Assembly (NCBI GenBank): GCA_964470515.1
Contig: CAYYDD010000025.1
Location: 1 to 20,969, forward strand
DNA: 20,969 nt
Direction of reading: 5' to 3'
Source: RGIG3009 sp964470515
Lineage (GTDB): Bacteria > Bacillota > Clostridia > Oscillospirales > Acutalibacteraceae
Of this stretch, positions 7,980 through 15,396 are shown piece after piece. Every line of letters starts with the position of its first letter. Positions within the stretch are counted from its first letter, which is position 1. Below the pieces are notes generated by a model, which saw nothing but the letters and a program-made list of their open reading frames with translations, had not been told where the DNA came from and made no database searches. The translations under genes and the position numbers were made by a program.

Positions 7980-9134
7980 TCACCCAATCGGCACGGCAAC
8001 GGTGAGCTCCTGCTTTCCGATGTAGACCGCAGTGAGTGTGACGCCCCGGTCGTCGGTTTTTATCTCAAGTGAACGGTTTTCTACCGTCAGCGTTTCACGC
8101 AATTCAGTTTCCACCGCGGCCAGCCTTTGCTCGGCAAGCGTCAACGCTTGCTCGGGGGTACGGATGATGAGGTCGGTTTCGGTGTACTGAAACCGCGTTA
8201 CCGACAGTCCGATAGGCAGCGGCACGCCGTTGGCGGTCAGCGGATACTCTGTGGAAACGGCGGTCGGCTCGCCGAGCAGGTCGCCGCTCGCATACAACGG
8301 GATAGCCCAGCCGAACACGTTGAGCTGCGGGCGGGTGATCTCCCGCCCGGGTACGGTCACGTCCTCGGCCAGTGGCACGGTCACGGTGAGCGTGTGGGTG
8401 GTGCGGGCGATCACGCTGCCCGCAGCTTTTTTCAGTTGTGGTCCTACGGTGCTGTCCATCACGCCGCTGATAAGCAGATCCCCGCCGCGCACGGCATCGC
8501 CCGGGCGCACCATCGCCTGCCCGGTCACCGCGTCGACGCCGAGGATCACGCCGTCGCATACGGCCACCAGATTGGCAGGCGTGTTATCGGTCAGCGGCTC
8601 GGTATCGGTGCGTTCCTTGACCTCCACGGTGAGGATGCTGCCGGATTGATTGACCGTCAGCCACGTCAGCTCGGGAAGCTGTTGCAGGGTGGTCAACCGC
8701 AGGTCGGTGAGATCCACATCGCCAAACGACGCACCCTCCCGCACGCCCAGCGGCTCCAACACGGACAGTATCTCCCCGTCGCTCACGGTGCTGTTGCCTG
8801 CCACACGGATGACCCAGACGCGCGAGGATAACAGATGCAAAAGGATAAAAAAGACGATCAGCCCCGCGACCGGCCCGAGCCGCAGCCCTCGTCGGCGTAG
8901 CCAGAACGGCAGCCCGCGTTTTCCGCGTACACGCATCCGCACACATGCGCGGCGCGCAGCGGGGCGTAGCCGTCGGTAATCGGCGGCCGACGCACGGCAC
9001 CACAGCGAGGCTTCGCGGCGTTGAACGTCCCACAGCGGTATTTGCAGTGCGGAGGCGGTGTTTAAAAACGTTTCCGGGTAGCCGCCCTCACATTCAATGA
9101 GGACGCAGCCGGCGATCCCAGACGGCAAAGCCAT
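7980..9134 (-). CDS. yqfD: sporulation protein YqfD
   Basis: A 384-residue member of the YqfD family, needed for efficient sporulation and transcribed by sigma-E in the mother cell in Bacillus. The N-terminal ~80 residues form the small domain typical of YqfD (LWDVQRRE and similar). One transmembrane helix lies at about 88-108. A long extracytoplasmic region follows, with a POTRA-like start (WVIRVAGNSTVSDGEIL) and the EVKERT segment. AGGAGGT precedes ATG 9134 closely, and the gene follows yqfC by 10 bases, the conserved order. Confidence 0.93.
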   Translation of the reverse strand: MALPSGIAGCVLIECEGGYPETFLNTASALQIPLWDVQRREASLWCRASAADYRRLRPAARRACVRMRVRGKRGLPFWLRRRGLRLGPVAGLIVFFILLHLLSSRVWVIRVAGNSTVSDGEILSVLEPLGVREGASFGDVDLTDLRLTTLQQLPELTWLTVNQSGSILTVEVKERTDTEPLTDNTPANLVAVCDGVILGVDAVTGQAMVRPGDAVRGGDLLISGVMDSTVGPQLKKAAGSVIARTTHTLTVTVPLAEDVTVPGREITRPQLNVFGWAIPLYASGDLLGEPTAVSTEYPLTANGVPLPIGLSVTRFQYTETDLIIRTPEQALTLAEQRLAAVETELRETLTVENRSLEIKTDDRGVTLTAVYIGKQELTVAVPIG

Positions 9135-9144
9135 ACCGCACCTC

Positions 9145-9426
9145 CTACAGAAACTCCACCGACGTGAGACGGCCGGTGATGACGGCGTGCTCCGGCGTCA
9201 GGCAGTGCATACACAGCTCCCGTCCCGTAAATCGCACGACCCCCATAGCGGTGCGCAAGCGGACGCGGTCCTCGTCACACTCTAAAATGCTTTGGCAACC
9301 CTCTATCAACACGCGGCGGTCGCCGGATAACTCGATACGCGGCGCGGTGGTCAGCACGCCGGTGGGCAGGTCTAAGGTGCTCTCGATGCGCTGGTACAGC
9401 GCTTGTTTGCGTTCGGATGCTTTCAC
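9145..9426 (-). CDS. yqfC: sporulation protein YqfC (YabP/YqfC family)
   Basis: A 93-residue YabP/YqfC family protein. Members are sigma-E dependent in Bacillus and probably act at the forespore membrane or coat. Family features are LDLPTGVLTTAPRIEL near the N-terminus, followed by alternating strands through IEGCQSILE and VRFTGREL to the final ITGRLTSVEFL. An upstream in-frame GTG exists at 9447, but its codons are the ribosome binding site itself (AAGGAGGGGG), which is spaced 8 bases from the GTG at 9426; I therefore use 9426. First gene of the minus-strand block, divergent from ylbJ. Confidence 0.88.
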   Translation of the reverse strand: MKASERKQALYQRIESTLDLPTGVLTTAPRIELSGDRRVLIEGCQSILECDEDRVRLRTAMGVVRFTGRELCMHCLTPEHAVITGRLTSVEFL

Positions 9427-9446
9427 GGAAACCCCCTCCTTGCTCA

Positions 9447-9498
9447 CATCTTATGCGCCGCTGTCAGGAATAATGCGGCGCGGAGGCCTCGTAAGATG
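9447..9498. promoter_or_regulatory. symmetric divergent control region, possible sigma-E promoters
   Basis: A two-tier inverted repeat: CATCTTA (9447-9453) pairs with TAAGATG (9492-9498), and GCGCCGC (9455-9461) with GCGGCGC (9475-9481). The outer arms give CATAAGAT on the minus strand and CGTAAGAT on the plus strand, resembling the sigma-E -10 (CATACANT). The central ATTATT/AATAAT lies at a spacing of about 13-15 bases, as a sigma-E -35 would. The flanking genes yqfC and ylbJ belong to the sigma-E regulon in Bacillus. The motif match is by eye. Confidence 0.45.
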
Positions 9499-9519
9499 AA
9501 ACGATAGGGGGAATGTACA

Positions 9520-10608
9520 ATGACAAAACAGCGGTGGCAAACGGCGGTACTTGCCGGGGGGATCGTATGCGCGGCGGCGGCGTTGCTGTGGAGACCACAG
9601 GCGGTAGCGGGAGGCATCAGCCGGGGACTGTCGGTATGTGCGGACGTGCTGATCCCCTCACTGTTCCCTTTTTTGGTGCTCGGCGGGTTTTTGACGCGCT
9701 CCGGCGTGGCAGCCGCCGTGGGTCGGCGGCTGGAGTGGCTTACCAGGCGTGTTTTCGGTTTGCCCGGCTGCTGCGCGGCGGGAATACTGCTGGGGATGAT
9801 CGGTGGCTATCCCGCAGGCGGCAACGTGGTCGGCGAGCTGATGCGCAACGGTCATATCACCCGCGAGGAGGGTCGCCGTATGCTGCGGTTTTGTGTCAAC
9901 GGCGGGCCGGGCTTCGTCATCAGCGCGGTCGGCGCGGAATTGACGGGTAGCACTACCTTCGGCACGATCTTGTTTTTTGCCAATCTCGCGGCCTCGCTGG
10001 CGCTGGGGATGACGGGTGTCCCGCGTGAGGCCCGCCGCCGGACAGCGGTGCGGCGGCAAACAGCGGTATCGCTGCCGCCTGCTGCGGCACTGGTGGAATC
10101 TGTGACCGCCGCGTGCAGCTCGCTGCTGTCTATGTGCGGCTTTGTGCTGCTGTTTGCGGCGGTGCTGGCTTTGGTGGACGTATCCGGCATTGCGGCGGTA
10201 CTCGGCGGTACACCGATGGGTGAAAGGCTGATCTCCGCACTCATCGCCTGCGTGCTGGAGGTCAGCTGCGGATGCACGGCGGCCGCGTCGCTCGGCGGTC
10301 ATACGGCACTGCTTATCGGCTTTGCGGTGGGCTTCGGCGGGTTGTCGGTGCATTGTCAACTGGCCTCGTCGCTGCGCGGCTTGGGGCTGATGAACGGCGG
10401 TTTCTTTTTAGCGCGTCTGGCGCAGGGTGGATTGACGGCTGTACTGACACTGCTGTTGCTCAAATGGATCCCCATCACCCAGCCGGTCTGGGGTACGATG
10501 CAGCAACCTGTTGCCGAGGTCTCCTCCGGCTCGGCGGCGATGTCAGCGGCACTGCTTGTTCTCGGCGGCGTATGGATGCTCACAGTCGGCACAAAGCAAA
10601 CAGAATAG
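9520..10608 (+). CDS. ylbJ: sporulation integral membrane protein YlbJ
   Basis: A 362-residue polytopic membrane protein of the YlbJ family (nucleoside-recognition/Gate domain), required for normal spore cortex formation in Bacillus. About eight hydrophobic segments are visible. Family motifs include LIPSLFPFLVLGGFL near residue 50, LGMIGGYPAGG near 95, and CVNGGPGFVISAVG, all characteristic of YlbJ. AGGGGGAA precedes ATG 9520 by 8 bases. It is divergent from yqfC-yqfD, so the sporulation genes share one control region. It is separated from the next gene by a strong vegetative promoter. Confidence 0.92.
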   Translation: MTKQRWQTAVLAGGIVCAAAALLWRPQAVAGGISRGLSVCADVLIPSLFPFLVLGGFLTRSGVAAAVGRRLEWLTRRVFGLPGCCAAGILLGMIGGYPAGGNVVGELMRNGHITREEGRRMLRFCVNGGPGFVISAVGAELTGSTTFGTILFFANLAASLALGMTGVPREARRRTAVRRQTAVSLPPAAALVESVTAACSSLLSMCGFVLLFAAVLALVDVSGIAAVLGGTPMGERLISALIACVLEVSCGCTAAASLGGHTALLIGFAVGFGGLSVHCQLASSLRGLGLMNGGFFLARLAQGGLTAVLTLLLLKWIPITQPVWGTMQQPVAEVSSGSAAMSAALLVLGGVWMLTVGTKQTE

Positions 10609-10630
10609 CAACACAGCCGCGTGGCTTGCC

Positions 10631-10659
10631 TTGACAAAGGGGTGCGAAACCCGTATAAT
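10631..10659 (+). promoter_or_regulatory. consensus sigma-A promoter for the cyclophilin pair
   Basis: TTGACA (10631-10636), exactly 17 bases, then TATAAT (10654-10659): a perfect consensus promoter. Transcription would start near 10666, followed by AAAGGAG and the ATG at 10690, giving a leader of about 24 bases. Strong constitutive expression is implied. Confidence 0.95.
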
Positions 10660-10689
10660 TGTAGTATTACGATACAAAGGAGAATCCCT

Positions 10690-11286
10690 ATGCAGCAGTT
10701 AGCGCTTCCGAAGGCGGGCGAGACCGTGGCGGTGTTTCATACCAATCACGGCGATATCGCGGTGCGTCTGTTCCCCGAGCAGGCTCCGCAAACGGTGGAA
10801 AATTTTGTAACCCACGCGAAAAACGGGTATTATGACGGGCTGATCTTTCACCGCGTCATCAACGATTTTATGATCCAGGGTGGCGACCCCACCGGCACCG
10901 GCTGCGGCGGTGAGAGCATCTGGGGTCATCCGTTCAAGGATGAATTTTCTAAGGAGCTTCACAACCTGCGCGGTGCACTGTCGATGGCGAATGCCGGTCC
11001 CGGCACTAACGGCAGCCAGTTCTTCATCGTGCAGGCCAAGCAGGTGCACCCCTCGCTGATCGCGCAGATGGCCGAGCTGCGTGACTATTTCCCCGAAAGC
11101 GCTGAGCAGGCTTACCGTGAGGTCGGCGGTACCCCGCATCTGGACTATCACCACACGGTGTTCGGTCAGGTGTACGCGGGGCTGGACGTGGTGGATGAGA
11201 TCGCGGCCGTGGCCACAGGTGCGCAGGATCGCCCGCGTGAGGACGTGGTCATCAACACTATCGAGGTAAAGGAATACGAAGGATGA
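10690..11286 (+). CDS. cytoplasmic cyclophilin-type peptidyl-prolyl isomerase
   Basis: A 198-residue cyclophilin catalysing cis/trans isomerisation of X-Pro bonds in protein folding. It has no signal peptide, so it is cytoplasmic. The catalytic arginine is present in FHRV (Arg55), followed by FMIQGGDP (Phe60, Gln63) and NGSQFFIV; the C-terminal HTVFGQVYAGLDVVDEI is standard. A family insertion of about 25 residues follows QAKQVHPSL. AAAGGAG lies 7 bases before ATG 10690. The stop overlaps the next gene's ATG (ATGA), so the two isomerases form a coupled pair. Confidence 0.95.
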   Translation: MQQLALPKAGETVAVFHTNHGDIAVRLFPEQAPQTVENFVTHAKNGYYDGLIFHRVINDFMIQGGDPTGTGCGGESIWGHPFKDEFSKELHNLRGALSMANAGPGTNGSQFFIVQAKQVHPSLIAQMAELRDYFPESAEQAYREVGGTPHLDYHHTVFGQVYAGLDVVDEIAAVATGAQDRPREDVVINTIEVKEYEG

Positions 11287-12191
11287 AAGCAAAAAAGCTG
11301 AGAGCCCTTGTCGCCGTGCTGATACTGTGCCTATGCCTGTCGGCGTGCGGCCTCCGTGTGGCCGAGCCGGATGGCGGCAGCACCACGACGACCACCCGTA
11401 CCACCGCTGCCGCCCGCGAGGAGGATGCCGTGACCGCCTACCCGGATGAGGTTGCCGGTTTCCAGACGGAAAAGCCCGAAAAAGGTGAGCAGATTGCTAT
11501 TTTGCACACGGACAAGGGTGACATTTATGTGCGTCTGTTCCCCGAGGCAGCCCCCAAAGCGGTCAGCAATTTTATTGCGCTGGCCGAGGAGGGCTACTAT
11601 AACGGGCTGACGTTCCATTACGTGCACCAGAATTTCATTATCCAGAGCGGTGACCCGACAGCCACCGGCACCGGCGGCGAGAGTGCCACGGGCGAACCGT
11701 TTGAGGATGAATTTGACACCAAGCTGTTAAATCTGTACGGTGCGTTGGCTATGGCTAGCGACGGTGAGGATGATAACGGCAGCCAGTTTTACATCAATCA
11801 GAAAAATGCCGATGCCTTCGGCGCACGGGAGACATACACCCCGGAATACCGTGAAAGCACGGCCAAGGCGATGTACGAGTCGGCACTGGAGCAGTTGACT
11901 GCGGAGGAGCTGGCTGATAAATACGGCATTGCCGGCTGGGAGGATTTCATCACAGAAACCTACGTTTACGATTGGATCCCCGAAGAGGTGTGGGAGGCCT
12001 ACCTGAAAAACGGCGGCAACCTGCATCTGGACGGTGCGTTCCGCCGCAGCGGCGGGCATACGGTGTTCGGTCAGGTGTTTGAGGGGATGGACGTGGTGGA
12101 GGAGATCGCCAATGCGGTTACAGACTCCAACTACAAGCCGCTGGTTGATATCTGTATCAAGAGTGTAGAGATCACAACGTATCAAGGATAA
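11283..12191 (+). CDS. lipoprotein cyclophilin with altered active site
   Basis: A 302-residue exported cyclophilin. Residues 1-21 are a lipoprotein signal peptide with lipobox LSAC and acylated Cys22; a Thr/Ser-rich tether (about 31-45) follows. The cyclophilin domain starts near residue 70. The position of the catalytic arginine is Tyr113 (FHYV instead of FHRV), and GGDP is SGDP, while FIIQ, the glycine-rich loop and NGSQFYI are kept. An acidic, helix-like insertion of about 70 residues (around 165-235) interrupts the domain before HTVFGQVFEGMDVVEEI. Probably anchored on the outer face of the membrane. Tandem paralogue of the upstream isomerase; activity may be low or absent, leaving a chaperone or binding role. 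Confidence 0.9.
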   Translation: MKAKKLRALVAVLILCLCLSACGLRVAEPDGGSTTTTTRTTAAAREEDAVTAYPDEVAGFQTEKPEKGEQIAILHTDKGDIYVRLFPEAAPKAVSNFIALAEEGYYNGLTFHYVHQNFIIQSGDPTATGTGGESATGEPFEDEFDTKLLNLYGALAMASDGEDDNGSQFYINQKNADAFGARETYTPEYRESTAKAMYESALEQLTAEELADKYGIAGWEDFITETYVYDWIPEEVWEAYLKNGGNLHLDGAFRRSGGHTVFGQVFEGMDVVEEIANAVTDSNYKPLVDICIKSVEITTYQG

Positions 12192-12194
12192 AAC

Positions 12195-12249
12195 AAGAAG
12201 CCCCGCAGAGGCACACTTCCTTACGGAGAGTGCCTCTGCGGGGCTTCTT
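12195..12249. terminator. bidirectional intrinsic terminator
   Basis: A 19-bp perfect stem (12195-12213 with 12231-12249) with additional partial pairing inside the loop, followed on the plus strand by TTTTT and on the minus strand by a T-rich tract. It lies between converging genes (cyclophilin lipoprotein and metallophosphoesterase). Confidence 0.93.
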
Positions 12250-12250
12250 T

Positions 12251-12994
12251 TTATAATAATTCATCTTCAACAACCAACACGTTGACACGGCCGGTGGTGT
12301 AGGTGCCGCCGTCGATGGCGATCACACCGTCGCCGCGAAAGATCACCGCTGTGTCCGGCTGAATGGTCGGATCAAAACGGCTACCGAAAAATGCGGGGAA
12401 GTGCCCGCATACCACGGTCTTGTCCGGCAGACGGTCGCACATGCCGACCATATCCGTCCACTTTGTCCAGCGCGCTGCTTGCCACTGTGCGGCGGAGGCT
12501 TCACGCCAGTTCGGGGCGACGTAGGGTCGCTCATCCCGCAATACGGTTGGCAGCCAGCCGTGAGTGAAAACATAATGCACGGTCTCAAAATAATCGCCGG
12601 TCTCCCCGATAAATTCCGTTATCCGATCCAGCGTGCGCTCCCGGCCTGAAAAGTCGATCTCGTCGGACGCACCGTCCAGCGCGTATTTCCCGAAGAATTC
12701 CACAACGGTCTCCAGCGTACCGTTGAGATAGTTGTGCGGCTTCAGCCGCCCGGTGCGGAACACCTCCAACAGCAGATCCTCGTGGTTGCCGCGCAGCAGC
12801 ACCCGGTGCTTCAGCCGCTCAAAGTATTTCAGCACGCTGAGATTTTCCGTACCGCGGTCAAAATAATCGCCGCAGCAGATCAGTATGTGATCTTCATTTT
12901 CCGGGTCGAAGCGCGCTTCATCCAACGCCGCCTTCAGCGGGGTGTAATGGCCGTGTACATCCGACACGACGAAGAAGGTTTTGGATTTACTCAT
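12251..12994 (-). CDS. calcineurin-like metallophosphoesterase
   Basis: A 247-residue metallophosphoesterase of the PP2A/ApaH-like type. Metal-binding motifs are present in order: DVHGHY (D-x-H), GDYFDRG, RGNHED, FTHGW and CGHFP. These bind two metals and hydrolyse phosphoesters; the substrate could be phosphoprotein or a dinucleotide polyphosphate. AAAGGA lies about 10 bases before the ATG. The gene starts 12 bases after the stop of the uncharacterised 463-residue protein, and both read from the promoter at 14420-14448, so they probably act together. Confidence 0.9.
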   Translation of the reverse strand: MSKSKTFFVVSDVHGHYTPLKAALDEARFDPENEDHILICCGDYFDRGTENLSVLKYFERLKHRVLLRGNHEDLLLEVFRTGRLKPHNYLNGTLETVVEFFGKYALDGASDEIDFSGRERTLDRITEFIGETGDYFETVHYVFTHGWLPTVLRDERPYVAPNWREASAAQWQAARWTKWTDMVGMCDRLPDKTVVCGHFPAFFGSRFDPTIQPDTAVIFRGDGVIAIDGGTYTTGRVNVLVVEDELL

Positions 12995-13006
12995 ACGCCA
13001 AGTCCT

Positions 13007-14398
13007 TTATGTGTTTTGCGGTAATTCTATCAGTCTGCCAAACTCCGACAGGAGCACCGCCAGCCCGATAAACCGAAACATCGCCGGTGCCAAGTCGCCG
13101 TTCGTCCTCAGGCTGATAGCCTGACCGTCGAAATCAGCACCGAATCGGTCACAAAATCGACCGATATAATCGCGATAGGAGTGGAGTGAGCGGTCGGTCC
13201 AATAAAAGCTCTCAAAAATCTCTCCCTCCGTCTGCCCGTGGCAGTTGTCACTGATGCGCAGTGTCCCGTCATCCAGCGCTTCGATGCGGTAGGATACGGT
13301 GGTGGAGTTGAGGGAATAGGTCATCGCGATGCTCAGATACAGGCCGATATGCTCGTCGTATCTGCCTTGGATCCGGCGCTTTAGCTGATCGAGGAGGTCG
13401 CCGGCATCAAACGGCTCACCTACGGTGGCAAAGGTAAGGTCGGGATCACAATACAAGCCGTCCTCGCTCAATTCACCGTGATATAAGTCGGCATTGGCAA
13501 CAAAAATCAGCGTTTGCAGATAATGGAAAAATGCGTGCGGCTGACTGAAGGCTCCGATGATGCCGTTGCTTTCCAGTGACAGATTTTTGCGGATCGCTTG
13601 CAGAACGGATGAGAACGCCGTGCCGGTATGCCGCTTTAACTGAGTGAGTGCGCACCCGTTGTCGCACACCGTATACACACCGCCCGTGCGGCGGATGGAT
13701 AAGTGCAGTGCACCGTCCTGTGCAGCAAAGAAAAAGGGAAGTGTCAGTTCCAGCGTGTTATCGGCATACACGGTCGATGCCGAAGTCAGCAGTAATGTCG
13801 GAAGCTCCTCCGGGTCGATAAATTTTGCCGCGGGTCGCCAATCGCGTTTGGCGGCGGCCTCGTCGGCTTTGGTCTGCAGCCTTTGACGGAGAACGGCGAT
13901 CTCACCGATCACAAAATCATAAATGTGAGCATCGACATCCTCCAAGGCATCGCGCACGGAAAACACGGTCCGATAAGATGGTGACGCTCCCAGCCGGTCG
14001 GGCGCATCCAAAGCCTGCACCGCCGTGAGGAACACCAGATCGGCGGTCAGTATATCCTTGCCGCGATAGGCGGTCTCCGTTTCCAAAAACGGCGTATAGG
14101 CGGCAAAAAAATCCGTGTCGTACCGCCGTAATTCTCCGGTCAGCCGTCGTTTGAGTATTCTGCCGGTGAGCGAGGCAGTTGAGCGGAACACCTGCTTATA
14201 CAAATACCGCAGCCGCTCCTCCTCGTACATCTCGGGAAAGCGGTCGTTGTCGTACGGTGTCAGTCCGGTATAGGCGGTAGCACATAGCGCGGAAACGGCG
14301 ACCAAAATGCAAGGTGCGGAAAGGTGTTTGACCCCGGCTTCTTCACCCAACTGTTTTGCCCGCGCGAGGAGCGTCGATAGCAAGGAGCTGTGTTTCAT
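13007..14398 (-). CDS. uncharacterised protein, Clp-N-like start and two DUF1828-like repeats
   Basis: A 463-residue soluble protein I cannot assign to a characterised family. Residues 8-45 (LLARAKQLGEEAG, then HLSAPCILVAVSAL) look like half of a Clp N-terminal repeat. Residues 55-190 are helical and charged. Two segments resemble DUF1828: about 215-315, with LHLSIRRTGGVYTVCDNG, and about 350-450, with DDGTLRISDNCHG followed by FGADFDGQAISLRTNGDL. The shared pattern is a strand, a (S/C)DN(G/C) turn, helices, then a strand-rich end and a helix. GGAGGT is well spaced before ATG 14398. It shares a promoter with the metallophosphoesterase downstream. Domain calls are by eye. Confidence 0.6.
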   Translation of the reverse strand: MKHSSLLSTLLARAKQLGEEAGVKHLSAPCILVAVSALCATAYTGLTPYDNDRFPEMYEEERLRYLYKQVFRSTASLTGRILKRRLTGELRRYDTDFFAAYTPFLETETAYRGKDILTADLVFLTAVQALDAPDRLGASPSYRTVFSVRDALEDVDAHIYDFVIGEIAVLRQRLQTKADEAAAKRDWRPAAKFIDPEELPTLLLTSASTVYADNTLELTLPFFFAAQDGALHLSIRRTGGVYTVCDNGCALTQLKRHTGTAFSSVLQAIRKNLSLESNGIIGAFSQPHAFFHYLQTLIFVANADLYHGELSEDGLYCDPDLTFATVGEPFDAGDLLDQLKRRIQGRYDEHIGLYLSIAMTYSLNSTTVSYRIEALDDGTLRISDNCHGQTEGEIFESFYWTDRSLHSYRDYIGRFCDRFGADFDGQAISLRTNGDLAPAMFRFIGLAVLLSEFGRLIELPQNT

Positions 14399-14419
14399 AG
14401 GATACCTCCGTTCGAGATT

Positions 14420-14448
14420 ATTGTACTATGATGAGGCCGAAAAGTAAA
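14420..14448 (-). promoter_or_regulatory. sigma-A promoter for the DUF1828-like/phosphoesterase pair
   Basis: On the minus strand: TTTACT (14448-14443, 4 of 6), a 17-base spacer and TACAAT (14425-14420, 5 of 6). It lies just after the terminator of the upstream mrp gene and about 20 bases before the start codon. Confidence 0.6.
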
Positions 14449-14461
14449 TGCTACATTAAAA

Positions 14462-14500
14462 ACACAAGGCACTCTTTGCTACGGAGAGTGCCTTTCGTGT
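14462..14500 (-). terminator. intrinsic terminator after mrp
   Basis: A 10-bp stem (14466-14475 with 14485-14494) and 9-base loop, extended by ACAC/GTGT at its base (14462-14465 with 14497-14500). On the minus strand it is followed by TTTTT. It separates mrp from the DUF1828-like gene. It shares the 14-mer at 14480-14493 with the terminator at 12222-12235. Confidence 0.85.
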
Positions 14501-14503
14501 CTT

Positions 14504-15328
14504 TTATTTCAGCAGAGCTTCCACCGCGTCCACGGCGGGGGCGATCTCGTCACACACCACGCGCTCAATATCGCCACTGTCGCACAGCTTGGCCACCGTC
14601 GGATCAATGGGCAGCTTCGCCAGCAACGCAACGTTCATACGGCGGGCGGCTTCGTCCAGACCGTTTTCGTCGCCGAACAGCGCGATGCGCTTGTCGCAAT
14701 CCGGACATACCAAATAGCTCATATTCTCCACCAAGCCCACCACGGGGATATTCAGCATATCCGCCATCGTCTTGGCCTTGCCGACCACCATCTGTACCAG
14801 CGACTGCGGCGTAGACACGACCACCGTCGCGTCCACCGGCAACGACTGATACACCGTCAGCGGCACATCACCGGTGCCGGGCGGCATATCGATGAACAGC
14901 ACGTCAAGATCGCCCCAGACGACATCCGTCCAGAACTGCGTGACAGCACCCGCCAGCACGGGACCCCGCCACACTACGGGCTTGGTCTCATCCTCCAGTA
15001 GCAGATTGATGGACATAATTTTGATGCCCATATGCGTTTCCGCAGGCAGAATGCCGATCTCAGAGCCCTGCGCCTTCTGTGTGATACCGAAGGCGCGGGG
15101 AATGGACGGGCCGGTGATATCCGCGTCCAGCACGCCGACCTTGTAGCCGCGGCGCGCCATCATAACCGCCAGCAGGCAGGTGACGGAGGATTTACCCACG
15201 CCGCCCTTGCCGCTGCTGACAGCGACGACCTTTTTAATGTTACTGAATTCATTTTGCTTTGCGTGCAGATCCTTGCGCTCGCCGCAATCCTTGGAGCAGG
15301 AGCTGCAATTGTGCGTACATTCGCTCAT
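14504..15328 (-). CDS. mrp: Mrp/ApbC (NBP35-type) iron-sulfur carrier ATPase
   Basis: A 274-residue P-loop ATPase of the Mrp/NBP35 family, which binds a transferable iron-sulfur cluster and supplies apo-proteins. An N-terminal cysteine cluster (Cys4, Cys8, Cys11, Cys15) resembles the ferredoxin-like extension of NBP35. The deviant Walker A SGKGGVGKSS spans 39-48, DADITGPSIP follows at 68-77, the switch motif DMPPGTGD lies near 147-154, and the subunit-bridging cluster CPDC is Cys208/Cys211. GGAGGT sits 8 bases before the ATG. It is flanked by hairpins on both sides, so it may be transcribed largely on its own. Confidence 0.95.
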   Translation of the reverse strand: MSECTHNCSSCSKDCGERKDLHAKQNEFSNIKKVVAVSSGKGGVGKSSVTCLLAVMMARRGYKVGVLDADITGPSIPRAFGITQKAQGSEIGILPAETHMGIKIMSINLLLEDETKPVVWRGPVLAGAVTQFWTDVVWGDLDVLFIDMPPGTGDVPLTVYQSLPVDATVVVSTPQSLVQMVVGKAKTMADMLNIPVVGLVENMSYLVCPDCDKRIALFGDENGLDEAARRMNVALLAKLPIDPTVAKLCDSGDIERVVCDEIAPAVDAVEALLK

Positions 15329-15354
15329 ATTCCAAACCTCCTATGGCACACTAA

Positions 15355-15380
15355 ACGGGGCTCGTACAAACGAACCCCGT
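15355..15380 (-). terminator. probable weak terminator after the sugar transferase
   Basis: An 11-bp inverted repeat (15355-15365 with 15370-15380) and 4-base loop. One position is a C-A mismatch on the plus strand but a G-U pair on the minus strand, so it functions as RNA only in the minus direction. The following T-tract is short (TTT), so read-through into mrp is likely. Confidence 0.6.
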
Positions 15381-15396
15381 GATCTTCAAGCGTATT

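Noticed and set aside
9658..10359. Minus-strand open frame opposite ylbJ
   Set aside because: Low-complexity His/Arg/Gln-rich translation typical of antisense frames; ylbJ has clear family motifs.
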